From assembly GCF_013359905.1 (NCBI RefSeq), contig NZ_JABMCC010000118.1, positions 496,001 to 560,000 on the forward strand: 64,000 bases of DNA, read 5' to 3'. Shown here piece after piece: positions 53,341 to 62,002 of the stretch. Positions within the stretch are counted from its first letter, which is position 1. Each line of letters starts with the position of its first letter. Under the pieces are notes generated by a model. The model was not told the origin of the DNA and made no database searches. It saw nothing but the letters and a program-made list of their open reading frames with translations. A program made the translations under genes and the position numbers. Source of the DNA: Paenibacillus taichungensis (lineage in GTDB: Bacteria > Bacillota > Bacilli > Paenibacillales > Paenibacillaceae).

Positions 53341-54243
53341 CTATTTGTGCGTAGTACAACTTGGTAAATGATCATAAGCGTAACTATTAATCCCGGCGTG
53401 ATTCATCGTTTTGCGGAGCTCCGAAACAAACTCCATAAAGTAAACTTCAGGACTGCGACTTCCTGCATAATATTGCAGGTCGTAATCGTAGTTTAACCTC
53501 GAATACACATCATGCAGTTCGTTAACCAGTACCTTTTTCATATCCTCTCTTGTAATTGCTGGGTCTATATTGCACTCGTTGACCAGGGTCTGTAGTGTCT
53601 CCTGCAGAGCCTGTTGATCGTATGACGGGTTAGACAACAGATGCTGCAAATCATACAAGTCTTTGAATCGGGGCCTCACTATCGTTTGATGCAGCTTCCA
53701 AGCGATTTGAATGGAGAGTGGCACGGTGTGAGGAACGACAAAAGCTTCTCCAACCATAGGTTGGTACGATAGAGCGATAGACTTCTCATTCAATTCGAGG
53801 TTAAAGGATATATCAAGATGCAGCTCATCCTCATCTTCATACTCATTTTCGCTCCTTGGTTCACTATCAATATAAAAGGCAAGCTCCGTGTTCACCGTTG
53901 GGAAATCATCCGCCATCGCGTAGTCTATTCTGCGCCAGAAGGCATTCTCACTAAAGCTTCGAAATACGATACCGTCATTCAGGTCCATCTCCGTCACCCG
54001 GATCATCCAGTCTGTAAATATTTCATTGGCTTGGTCCTCAGTCTCAATTCGACCTACATACAAAAAGTCGATGTCGTCTACGTAACGAATATTGGGATTC
54101 TCCAAATACTGTCTTGTTAGCAAACTTCCTTTTAATACAAATGGACTATTCACCAGAGAAGCGCGCTTCAATAGAGCTTCTAATACAACAATGAATCTCT
54201 CATCCTCATTCAAACTATGTAATTGTACATTTTTTCCAGACAC
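53341..54243 (-). CDS. AbiEii/MenT-like nucleotidyltransferase
   Basis: A 300-aa protein of the DNA polymerase beta-like nucleotidyltransferase fold. The active-site pattern is FVLKGSLLTRQYL followed by YVDDIDFLYVG (hG[GS] ... DxD), with a third acidic residue in LHLDISFN. The KLHQTIVRPRFKDLYDLQHLL segment is typical of the AbiEii toxin family. AbiEii-type enzymes add nucleotides to RNA such as tRNA ends. The GTG at 54243 is 7 nt after GAGGAGG and is favoured over an ATG seven codons upstream. No AbiEi antitoxin is adjacent; an unknown 193-aa gene lies 42 nt upstream. Confidence 0.75.
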   Translation of the reverse strand: MSGKNVQLHSLNEDERFIVVLEALLKRASLVNSPFVLKGSLLTRQYLENPNIRYVDDIDFLYVGRIETEDQANEIFTDWMIRVTEMDLNDGIVFRSFSENAFWRRIDYAMADDFPTVNTELAFYIDSEPRSENEYEDEDELHLDISFNLELNEKSIALSYQPMVGEAFVVPHTVPLSIQIAWKLHQTIVRPRFKDLYDLQHLLSNPSYDQQALQETLQTLVNECNIDPAITREDMKKVLVNELHDVYSRLNYDYDLQYYAGSRSPEVYFMEFVSELRKTMNHAGINSYAYDHLPSCTTHK

Positions 54244-54285
54244 CTGTTCTCCTCCTCTATTCATCTCATCGTACTCAACATTCGG

Positions 54286-54867
54286 TTAGATCCATCCACG
54301 ATCCAGTTCTTCCCGGCTGTCGTAGATGCAGAGTTCATATTGCTGTTTTAACAGTTCGATCTTGTTCTGCTGTAAGATATTATGTATCTTCTCTACTCTT
54401 CTGTAGAATTTTTCAGAACTATTATATTCTCTGACCGTAACAAATCTAATTTTCCCATTCGCATTCAGCGAGTTCCTTGAAATATGCCCACCATCGCCTT
54501 CACATAGCTCCTTTAATCTTTCTACATCATCCACTTGTACTTTGCCATGCCATTCAAAATACGGGATGGAATGCGCAACCATTCGTTGATGAAAATACTT
54601 CTCTTCCTTCGCTGGAACCTCTACCTTTGTTCGTACAACTGTAAAGTCGTTATCTTGGAACCTTATGACCATCTGTTTAATGATGCTGTTCACTTCATCA
54701 AAATCAGTACTATGTATTAAGCCTGTAATCATCGGCTGATGGATGTATTCCCCCTGATCCAGCACGATCATAACCGGTTTAACTTGCTCCACCTGACACA
54801 GTTCAATAAAGCTTTCCTTCTCTTCAAACGTTAAATCATTCACTGTAATATGAAACTCAAATTCCAT
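54286..54867 (-). CDS. Two-fold-repeat protein of unknown function, partner of the nucleotidyltransferase
   Basis: A 193-aa soluble protein without recognised domain name. It looks like an internal duplication. The first half opens EFEFHITV and runs through FIELCQ, PMITGLI and FDEVNSIIKQM. The second opens PYFEWHGKV and runs through LKELCEG, IRFVTVRE and FYRRVEKIHNIL. Both halves share the E-[FW]-H opening, an LC pair and a similar helix-strand order. The HIT motif and a later HIS recall 2H phosphoesterases, but the pattern is not classic. ATG at 54867 follows AGGGAG. The close same-strand position suggests joint function with the nucleotidyltransferase. Confidence 0.7.
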   Translation of the reverse strand: MEFEFHITVNDLTFEEKESFIELCQVEQVKPVMIVLDQGEYIHQPMITGLIHSTDFDEVNSIIKQMVIRFQDNDFTVVRTKVEVPAKEEKYFHQRMVAHSIPYFEWHGKVQVDDVERLKELCEGDGGHISRNSLNANGKIRFVTVREYNSSEKFYRRVEKIHNILQQNKIELLKQQYELCIYDSREELDRGWI

Positions 54868-55089
54868 TCGCTCACTCCCTGTCATTTCTCTATGATGCTA
54901 TATGTAATCGTTATTTGTCATCGAAGTTTCTGAATAACCTTCTAAATTATTCATCGGTTTCCTGTTTTATATTGTTCAGCTATTTTCATAATCTTAATTA
55001 TATTAAGTCATCACAACATAGAACTTCGTGTATTCTTTATTAAAATGTTGGCACTCCGTAATATAGAATTTTTGGAGACAAAAACTAAC

Positions 55090-55515
55090 TTGCCTTCTTG
55101 CATTTCTCCCGTATATTAGAAACGGCTTGCTTCGTTCCTCTCTTGTAGACTGCATGTTGCCGAAGGCATCATACGTATGCGCGTTTAGAATCTGGCCCTG
55201 TTGGCCCGTCAGGTGGGTCACATCACTGTGGATATTAGCCCCATCGCCCTGATCGTCCAGTTGTGTTAGCCATTCATGACCGCGTACATAAGATGCCTGC
55301 ACTCGCTCCGTTTCATCCAACTCATTGACGACATGCCAGCCGTCATGCACGGAGTAGCTTACACTTCCGTTCGTATCCAGTCTGCTTCGCAAACCTTCCC
55401 GGTCGTAACCATGCTGTACAACACCGCCATCTGTTTGCTCGACTCGAATGGTACGGTTGAATGCATCATAAGTGTAGGTTATTCGTCTGTCTACAGCATC
55501 ACCGAATTGAGTTCA
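55090..55515 (-). pseudogene. Displaced RHS-repeat fragment with frameshift
   Basis: The minus-strand frame reads RITYTYDAFNRTIRVEQTDGG, then GLRSRLDTNGSVSYSVHDGW, then VQASYVRGHEWLTQLDDQGD. These match almost word for word the C-terminal core of the intact RHS gene (57300-56900). The copy lacks the AYYVN part after DQGD, and shifts frame near 55140, after which the RYAGEM-like sequence is readable only in another frame. It is a pseudogene left by recombination or cassette displacement at an RHS tip. No intact toxin domain follows. Confidence 0.85.
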
Positions 55516-55531
55516 ATTCTGAACCACAGAT

Positions 55532-55565
55532 TATAAAACAGGCCTATTCCTAATAGGAATAGACC
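55532..55565 (-). terminator. Terminator after the SUKH immunity gene
   Basis: On the minus strand AGGTCTATTCC, TATT, AGGAATAGGCCT, then GTTTTA: a 12-bp stem with one mismatch. The space from 55566 to 55752 shows no gene. Confidence 0.8.
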
Positions 55566-55752
55566 TTCGATATAATAAAGTGATTGCTTGAGCAATTAAA
55601 ATTTCGAGCACATTTTGCGCTTCATACTACAATCAAGTATCGACTCAATGTACTTTCTGAACGGAAGATATATTAACTATCTCTTCCTATATAAAAATCT
55701 AAAGCAGACAAACAATACAAGTGATAATTATAAACCGTACCACGTTACAACT

Positions 55753-56256
55753 CTATTCATTCGTTAGATTATCATATGCGTCTCCTAATGGTTCAAAATC
55801 ATCTTCATCCCAAAACCATGTAGTCCCTTGCCCCTTCGTTTCAACAAGATTATTTAGTAATTCTGTAAAGCTATTAGAAATGATCGCACAACTTCCTGCA
55901 ACAGCATGTGTATCCCAGTGACTATCGTAGCATCTCCCTAATCTATCTTTATGAAGATCCATTGTAAGAAAATCTCCATTACGATCATCAGCTATAATGT
56001 ACCAATTAGAAGAAATATCATATTCGCACAACTCATTAACTATGACCGGGTTTGCCAAAACAAATTTTTCTGGAGAAACAATATCAACTCCAAAATCTTT
56101 CCCTTCAAACAGTTTTATCCCTCCACATATTTGATAAAACTCTTTCACATCTTCAGGAAGTATATGGTTCTCACTGAGTCTAGGTAAACCTATAGGAGGA
56201 GAAATCATACAATCATCGAATTGTTCAATTTGTTTAACAATAGTTTTTATTTTCAT
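55753..56256 (-). CDS. SUKH (SMI1/KNR4) family immunity protein
   Basis: A 167-aa SUKH-superfamily protein, the usual immunity partner of RHS nuclease toxins. Typical segments are LPEDVKEFYQICGGIKLF, YIIADDRNGDFLTMDLH and LGRCYDSHWDTHAVAGS with FTELLNNLVE. It should bind and block the toxin tip encoded directly upstream. ATG follows GAAGGAG. Its base composition is more AT-rich than the RHS core, as is normal for toxin/immunity cassettes. Confidence 0.88.
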   Translation of the reverse strand: MKIKTIVKQIEQFDDCMISPPIGLPRLSENHILPEDVKEFYQICGGIKLFEGKDFGVDIVSPEKFVLANPVIVNELCEYDISSNWYIIADDRNGDFLTMDLHKDRLGRCYDSHWDTHAVAGSCAIISNSFTELLNNLVETKGQGTTWFWDEDDFEPLGDAYDNLTNE

Positions 56257-56283
56257 TTATTCTTCTCCTTTGTGATTGTATTT

Positions 56284-56650
56284 TCACCTATAAATTAGAT
56301 CCCTTATTTGATTTGAAAATTCCATTTTCTGAGTCCTACTCGTTACCCCCGACGAAGGTAAATTGTACAAAAATTGATTCAACGTTCTGTAATATTCTCT
56401 ACGTGCAGAATCGGGAGTTTTAGAAGCATTAAACATATCTTCAGAAAGTTTTTGAATTTGTTGTGGAGACATCTTAGTCCATTCGATCTTAGCCCCAACT
56501 GGTCTACCGTAATTTTCTCGACTCCATTCTCTAAAAATCTCTTTGGTCAGCTTATGGTTGTCTACACTTAAAGCTACTGTAGGAGACACGTTTACAAATG
56601 TAGTATATCCCGGTACATTTTGTTTAGCCCATTCATTACACCATGATGAT
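56284..56650 (-). pseudogene. Out-of-frame continuation of the RHS toxin tip (HNH-like)
   Basis: Downstream of the RHS stop, another frame continues the same domain: EWAKQNVPGYTTFVNVSP, then SVDNHKLTKEIFREWSREN, and ends DLIYR. Joined to the RHS frame it would read ENHHGVMNEWAKQNVPGY, a pattern seen in HNH/ENDO VII-type RHS toxins (HHGVM...W.KQ..PGY...NH). The break lies at 56630-56637, where one copy of a tandem AATG seems to be missing. The gene is either inactivated, phase-variable, or mis-sequenced. Confidence 0.7.
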
Positions 56651-59600
56651 TTTCAAGCCCATATTTCCCAGTTGTCGGTCTATAGGGTACCACATCATAC
56701 TCTTTAACAACTTTATCTTTTGGATTAGCATACGTTTCACCCTTCACCTCACACATATACCCACTCGGGTCTACGTATCGGATCGGGTTGTTGGCGACAT
56801 ACGCATACAGATTCAATCCATCGCCACGGTACGTGTCTTCCTGCGTGAACCGCGCGATCAGCGGGTTATAAAACCGGGCGCGCAGATAGTAATGTCCCGT
56901 CAGCGCGTCCTGCATTTCTCCCGCATATCGGAAAGAATTTACACGCTGCTCTCGTGCAGACAGCATGTTCCCAAAGGCATCGTACGTGTATGCGTTCAGA
57001 ATCTCACCATGTTGTGCGGTCAGGTGAGTCACATCACCGTGGATATTATTTACATAATAAGCCACATCGCCCTGATCGTCCAGTTGTGTTAGCCATTCAT
57101 GACCGCGTATATAAGATGCCTGCACTCGCTCCGTTTCGTCCAACTCATTGACGACATGCCAGCCGTCATGCACGAAGTGACGTACAGTTCCATTCGTATC
57201 CAGCCTGCTTCGCAAGCCTTCCGGGTCGTAGCCGTGCTGTAACACACCGCCATCGGCTTGCTCCACGTGAATCGTCCGGTTGAATGCATCATAGGCATAG
57301 TTTATCGCCTGCTCCCCTTGATGCTCCTGAATCAAATTGCCTTGGGCATCATAAGTATAGCGTATGTTTTTCCCGTTCGCCCTCTCATCGGTCGTTACAC
57401 CTTGCTCCCCATGCTCTTCCCGCAACGCTTCTTCAATCAGGCTGAGCAGGCGGTTCCTTGTATCGTAAGTGTAACTTGTCCGTTGTCCGTTCCAGACACG
57501 GGAGACTCGGTTGCCTGCGGCGTCATAGGCGAATTGCTCCGTACCGTATCCAGCATACCGGGCTTCCACCAGTCGATCCAGTGCATCGTAACGATACTCT
57601 GCGCGATCTTCCGTTCCATAACAGCCAACCGTATTCCCGCTTTGGTCATACGCATATCGGTTGTCGAGCAATACTGTTCCATCCGCTGCGCGGGTGTGGA
57701 GCCGCGATACCTGTCCATCCGGCGTGTATTCATATGCGGTCTGCACACCGTTGCCGTATAGCATGGACGCGATTCGGTTGCCCGCTGCATAAGTGTACTG
57801 AGCCAGATCTTTCTCACCTTGCCGGATGGCAACAACCCGCCCCACCGGATCATATGCGTATTCGACGCGCGTTCCGCCAGCATCCGTGCGAGCCACCGTT
57901 TGGCCTTCTGCATCATATTCGTAGCGCAGCACTGGACGCAGAGCCGTGTCCTTCGCCTGTTTCGTCAGGCCATCCATTCGGCTCAGATATTTGGCCGTTA
58001 GCAAACCGTCTTCGTTATAGTCGTAGTCATAACGCACCTCGTTATTCGCGGACGAGATCAGCTGGCCGTCTTCGCGGTAGGTGTATGTTTCTTCCTCACC
58101 GCTGGACAACTCCCGTCTGCGAACGAGTTGGTCATTGAAATTGTAGACCATGTCCAGTACTCGCTGGTTCCGGTCCTGCTGCCGGGCCAGGCGGCCTTCC
58201 CGGTCATACTGATACGTAATTGGCAAGCCGTCTGGACCTGTAATCGCGGACACTTCACCAAGGGAATTATACGCATACTGAGTCGCATGTCCCTTCGCAT
58301 CCGTAGAACGAGTCAGATTACCCGCCACGTCATAGTCATAGTGCTCCGTTGTGCCGTCCGGCCGTGTCAGTGCCGTAATGTTGCCCCATCCGTCCAGTGT
58401 ACGGCGCGTCATCCGCCCTTCTCCATCCCGAATCCCTACGACATGCCCTGCGGCATCGTACTCGTATTCCTGTCGCAAGACTGAGATACGATTTGGGCCA
58501 TTGCCCCACACTTGACGCACTTGGCCAGCCAACGTATAGGCATACCTCGTTTCGACGCCGTATTCCGTCACGGCTTCCTGCTCCCCGTACCGGTTAAAAG
58601 CATGCTGCTGAATGATCTCGCCCAACGGATTGCGGATTTCGGTCAGACGGTTCAGCACGTCATACGTGTATTCCATTCCTGCCCCATCGTCACGGGCTGC
58701 ATCGTACAGGCCAGGGGACACTTTTTTCGCCACTTTCCCTTCGGGATTGTAGAAAAGACGGTTGACTCTGCCGCCCTTGCCCACAAAACGGATTGGCCGA
58801 TTCCGAACATCGTATGCATACTGTATCCTATGCCCCAGCGTATCCGTTTCTTCTGTCATGTTGCCGCTACGGTCGTACTTCAGGTACATGGAACTGGCTT
58901 TCGCACCCGCATGCTCCCGGCGGCTGATCTGTACGATCCGATCAGTGCTATCATAGCTAATCTCCGTTTCGTACCCTTCGGGCGAACGGATGTAGGTCAT
59001 GTTCCCGTTACGATCATACCCATATTTGGTCTCTGCGGTGACCGTTCCCTGGCGCTCATCACGCAGGTCTTCCCCGTCAAGCACGTCTAGCTGGCGCAAT
59101 AGCCTGCCCGCTTTGTCATATTCGTAGCGGATGTGCCGCTCCTTGCCTTCACTCAGCTTGTAACGTTCGGAAGTCCGCTGATTCAGACAATCGTATGTAT
59201 ATCGAATGTCTGCTCCCGTGTCGTCCGTGATGCGAGTCACGCGGTGATTACGATCATAAGCGTACGTAATACCGTGATACGTCGCCGGATATCCCTCCCG
59301 TGTCACGAATTCCGACGTTCGCTCTTCCTTCACCAGGTTGCCGGCAAGGTCATATTCGTAACGGGACAAGCGGTACAATACGTGCCCGTTAACCTTCGAC
59401 TCACTTTCAGAGGAAATCCCTTCCTGAACAGGTTCCCGCTTTTCGATTAACCATCCTGCCGTATTGTATCCATGCAACGTGCCGAACCGTTCGGCATCTT
59501 GGTCACCACTGTCCACCGCTTTGCCGTCCATTTCTTTGACGACCCGCCCGGCTGCATCATATGCGTAACGCCGTTCGATATGCCCTTCTGCATTGGTCAC

Positions 59601-61241
59601 CTGAACCAGACGATCCATGGCATCATAGTCGTATTCTGTTCCCGGTCCATCATCCGTCTTCAGATCGTATTGCTCTGGACCGATGGACTTCACGAGATTA
59701 CCGGCGGCATCATATTTAAATCGATGAATCCCTCCATCGGGTAGTATGGTCTGAATGCGGTTGCCGCGATGATCATATACATGCTCCGTGCCTTGACCAT
59801 CATCCAGTACCGGATCATATTGGTTCGGCTCCACATCTTTCAGTACATGGTCATACATGTCATAGTGGTACCTTCGGGTTTGATGAAGCGGATCGGTGAT
59901 CCGGATCAGATGATCCAATGCATCATAGCGATACTCCGTTCCTTTACCGTTATCGATTCGTTCCACGTAATCATTCGGCTGCACCTGCTTGATCATGTTG
60001 CCCATCTTGTCGTAGAACATCAGCGTGGTATTGCCTTCGGCATCCACAATCCGGGTTCTTTTATTGAGATGGTTATACTCAAATTCAACTGATCCATACG
60101 CCGTCGTTATACGGATAACCCGAGCCACATCGTCGAATGCGTAACGGTATTCTTGGCCTTCAGCATCTCTGACATACGATGGTGAATTCGAATGAACAAC
60201 TTCATAGGCATATGTGGTTACATGACCAAGCGCATCCTGACGGGTGAGAGTCCTACCCTGTACATCATAGGTATAGGCAGTGACCGCCCGACGCTCGGCA
60301 TCGATCGCTTGTATCTCTTCCAGCACACGTCCGAACGTGTCATAGGCATATGTCTTTTCCACGATGTTATTGACCGATACGGAGATGCGGTTGAGTTGTT
60401 CATCATAGACTTGGCTATGCTGTGTACCATCCGCTGCAATCTCCGTAAGCAATTGCCCATGGATGTCATATTCCCAGCGAGTAGTCCGGCCACCTGTATC
60501 CGTATGTGCACACTTGAATTGATACGTATCATACTCGAAGGATTCCCGTGTCCCATCCTGATAGACGATATCGGTTACAAGGTAATCTGTATTATAGCGA
60601 TACGTCTCCACGACATTCGTCGCATGGAAAGTAAATGTCGTTTCAGAATCAGCATCATTATAATGGATATCGGTCATTTGATCGTAAGCATCCCTTTGCC
60701 GGATTACTCTGCCAGCTGCATCATAGATGTTAGTCACATAGGTATTTCCGTTCTGGTCCGTTATGCTCTCAAGATAGCCTTGCTCCGAATACGTATATTG
60801 AATGTTCCCCTGGTTGGGATAGGTTACCTGCATGAGGAGGTCGCCGTCATATTCATAAATCACGGATCTGCCAATATTGTCGGTCATCCGTATTAACAAA
60901 CCATCCCGGCACTCCATCAAGACAGTCTTTCCGCCGGGTGCAATCAGACGGCTAATACCGTTATCGTTATACTCCAGTCGCGTCCGGTTCCCTGACCGGT
61001 CCGCAACGCTGCTCAAACGCCCTTTCTCGTCATACTCGTACGTTATCCTGTCAGGGCCGATGAGTACATACCCCGATGCATCCTCATATTCGATCAGGCG
61101 ATAGTCCTGCTTACCTCCAATCGCATTGACCCAATTGCCCTCATGAAACATAAACCTCTCGCCCTCGCAGAAGGTGGGAGTGAGCGCAAACTCGGAGACG
61201 CTGTCATTGAAGGTAATATACTGCGTTGGTCTTCGCTCCAC
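56592..61241 (-). CDS. RHS/YD-repeat polymorphic toxin, 5'-truncated
   Basis: A frame of 1549 codons made mostly of YD repeats (YxxxGRL / GNxxxxxY units such as YEYDEKGRLSSVADRSGN). These build the hollow RHS shell. The conserved core end YLRARFYNPLIARFTQEDTY ... NNPIRYVDPSG precedes the variable tip. The usual N-terminal region and secretion or anchoring domain are missing. The first about 33 codons (61241-61143) are antisense to another gene and have no ribosome binding site, so the true RHS sequence starts near 61140. The tip (YGLENHHGVMNG) shifts frame and stops at 56592. It is followed by a SUKH immunity gene. Confidence 0.9.
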   Translation of the reverse strand: MERRPTQYITFNDSVSEFALTPTFCEGERFMFHEGNWVNAIGGKQDYRLIEYEDASGYVLIGPDRITYEYDEKGRLSSVADRSGNRTRLEYNDNGISRLIAPGGKTVLMECRDGLLIRMTDNIGRSVIYEYDGDLLMQVTYPNQGNIQYTYSEQGYLESITDQNGNTYVTNIYDAAGRVIRQRDAYDQMTDIHYNDADSETTFTFHATNVVETYRYNTDYLVTDIVYQDGTRESFEYDTYQFKCAHTDTGGRTTRWEYDIHGQLLTEIAADGTQHSQVYDEQLNRISVSVNNIVEKTYAYDTFGRVLEEIQAIDAERRAVTAYTYDVQGRTLTRQDALGHVTTYAYEVVHSNSPSYVRDAEGQEYRYAFDDVARVIRITTAYGSVEFEYNHLNKRTRIVDAEGNTTLMFYDKMGNMIKQVQPNDYVERIDNGKGTEYRYDALDHLIRITDPLHQTRRYHYDMYDHVLKDVEPNQYDPVLDDGQGTEHVYDHRGNRIQTILPDGGIHRFKYDAAGNLVKSIGPEQYDLKTDDGPGTEYDYDAMDRLVQVTNAEGHIERRYAYDAAGRVVKEMDGKAVDSGDQDAERFGTLHGYNTAGWLIEKREPVQEGISSESESKVNGHVLYRLSRYEYDLAGNLVKEERTSEFVTREGYPATYHGITYAYDRNHRVTRITDDTGADIRYTYDCLNQRTSERYKLSEGKERHIRYEYDKAGRLLRQLDVLDGEDLRDERQGTVTAETKYGYDRNGNMTYIRSPEGYETEISYDSTDRIVQISRREHAGAKASSMYLKYDRSGNMTEETDTLGHRIQYAYDVRNRPIRFVGKGGRVNRLFYNPEGKVAKKVSPGLYDAARDDGAGMEYTYDVLNRLTEIRNPLGEIIQQHAFNRYGEQEAVTEYGVETRYAYTLAGQVRQVWGNGPNRISVLRQEYEYDAAGHVVGIRDGEGRMTRRTLDGWGNITALTRPDGTTEHYDYDVAGNLTRSTDAKGHATQYAYNSLGEVSAITGPDGLPITYQYDREGRLARQQDRNQRVLDMVYNFNDQLVRRRELSSGEEETYTYREDGQLISSANNEVRYDYDYNEDGLLTAKYLSRMDGLTKQAKDTALRPVLRYEYDAEGQTVARTDAGGTRVEYAYDPVGRVVAIRQGEKDLAQYTYAAGNRIASMLYGNGVQTAYEYTPDGQVSRLHTRAADGTVLLDNRYAYDQSGNTVGCYGTEDRAEYRYDALDRLVEARYAGYGTEQFAYDAAGNRVSRVWNGQRTSYTYDTRNRLLSLIEEALREEHGEQGVTTDERANGKNIRYTYDAQGNLIQEHQGEQAINYAYDAFNRTIHVEQADGGVLQHGYDPEGLRSRLDTNGTVRHFVHDGWHVVNELDETERVQASYIRGHEWLTQLDDQGDVAYYVNNIHGDVTHLTAQHGEILNAYTYDAFGNMLSAREQRVNSFRYAGEMQDALTGHYYLRARFYNPLIARFTQEDTYRGDGLNLYAYVANNPIRYVDPSGYMCEVKGETYANPKDKVVKEYDVVPYRPTTGKYGLENHHGVMNGLNKMYRDILHL

Positions 61242-61820
61242 ACCGGTAGTTCATCCATTACGGTGACCGCCACGGATTCTGAAGGCGCGAGTGTAACCGC
61301 AGACATCCAGTTGAAAATTCATTCTTTACGTGAAAAGATACTTCTATATACGGGACTCGGTCTCCTCGCAGCCGGGGGTATCTTCGCCCTGTATTGGTTT
61401 GTGCTGAAACCAAAACCTGTATTCCGCGGAAGGCTGGAAGGATATTTCTTGGCCACTGCAAACGGAGAAGATATTCCCGTGACGAATTGGCCACTGACTT
61501 CATTGGAGCGACGAAAAGTAAGTCTCAGTGAACTATTTGATCGTATGGACATTGGGGTTAAGGTACCGGAGTCAGGACGAATCTGGCTGGAGGCTGGTAA
61601 AAAGGAAACGTTATTGGTACGTCATGATACGAACTGCACAGTCGTTCGGGGACGAACACCAGTGAAACCCAGACATACAGAAGCTTTGGAGTATAATGAA
61701 AAGTTGTATATTACGTTTGAAGATGGAGTCACGGAGATTGAAATTCGATACAAAGCCATCAAACCAAGTACTAATATCTATGTAGGACAAAAGAAAGATC
61801 CACAGCAGACCATGGGATAA
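61143..61820 (+). pseudogene. 3' remnant of a membrane protein (VWA/Ig-like type), 5' end lost
   Basis: A frame of 225 codons. It begins inside an Ig/cadherin-like beta domain (ILRWSSLHTGSSSITVTATD and SEGASVTADIQLKI), followed by one transmembrane helix (ILLYTGLGLLAAGGIFALYWF) and a cytoplasmic domain of about 125 residues. In Paenibacillus such a layout is known to me from the C-terminal half of VWA-domain membrane proteins near secretion loci. No signal peptide or ribosome binding site precedes the ATG at 61143, and the frame is open upstream into the antisense of the RHS gene. So this is a cut gene, not a complete one. Confidence 0.65.
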
Positions 61821-61904
61821 TCATCGCAGTGTTGATGAGAACGATCATCTGCAATGACACTATTGTAAAAACAGATGCATAAAGAGAATTAATCGACTTA
61901 TAGA

Positions 61905-61941
61905 AAATGATTCCTGTTCAGAACAGGAATCATTTTTTTAT
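61905..61941 (+). terminator. Terminator between the remnant gene and the FAD oxidoreductase
   Basis: AATGATTCCTGTTC and GAACAGGAATCATT (14-bp arms) with a T-run, working for the plus-strand gene; the A-run at the other side could serve the minus strand too. Confidence 0.85.
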
Positions 61942-62002
61942 CCCTTTGGTATCTCGAGTGCTTATGTGTTCTGAAGATAGCAACGTTCTCTTAAAAGTCT
62001 GT

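Noticed and set aside
53341..54867. A complete classical AbiE system
   Set aside because: The partner is not a winged-helix AbiEi-like protein; only the nucleotidyltransferase half resembles AbiE.
56592..61151. Tandem repeats that might suggest a CRISPR array or satellite
   Set aside because: The periodicity comes from YD repeats in one long protein frame; units vary in length and sequence and there are no identical direct repeats with spacers.
52135..61820. Prophage or integrative element
   Set aside because: No integrase, structural phage genes, transposase, tRNA target or direct-repeat ends were found.
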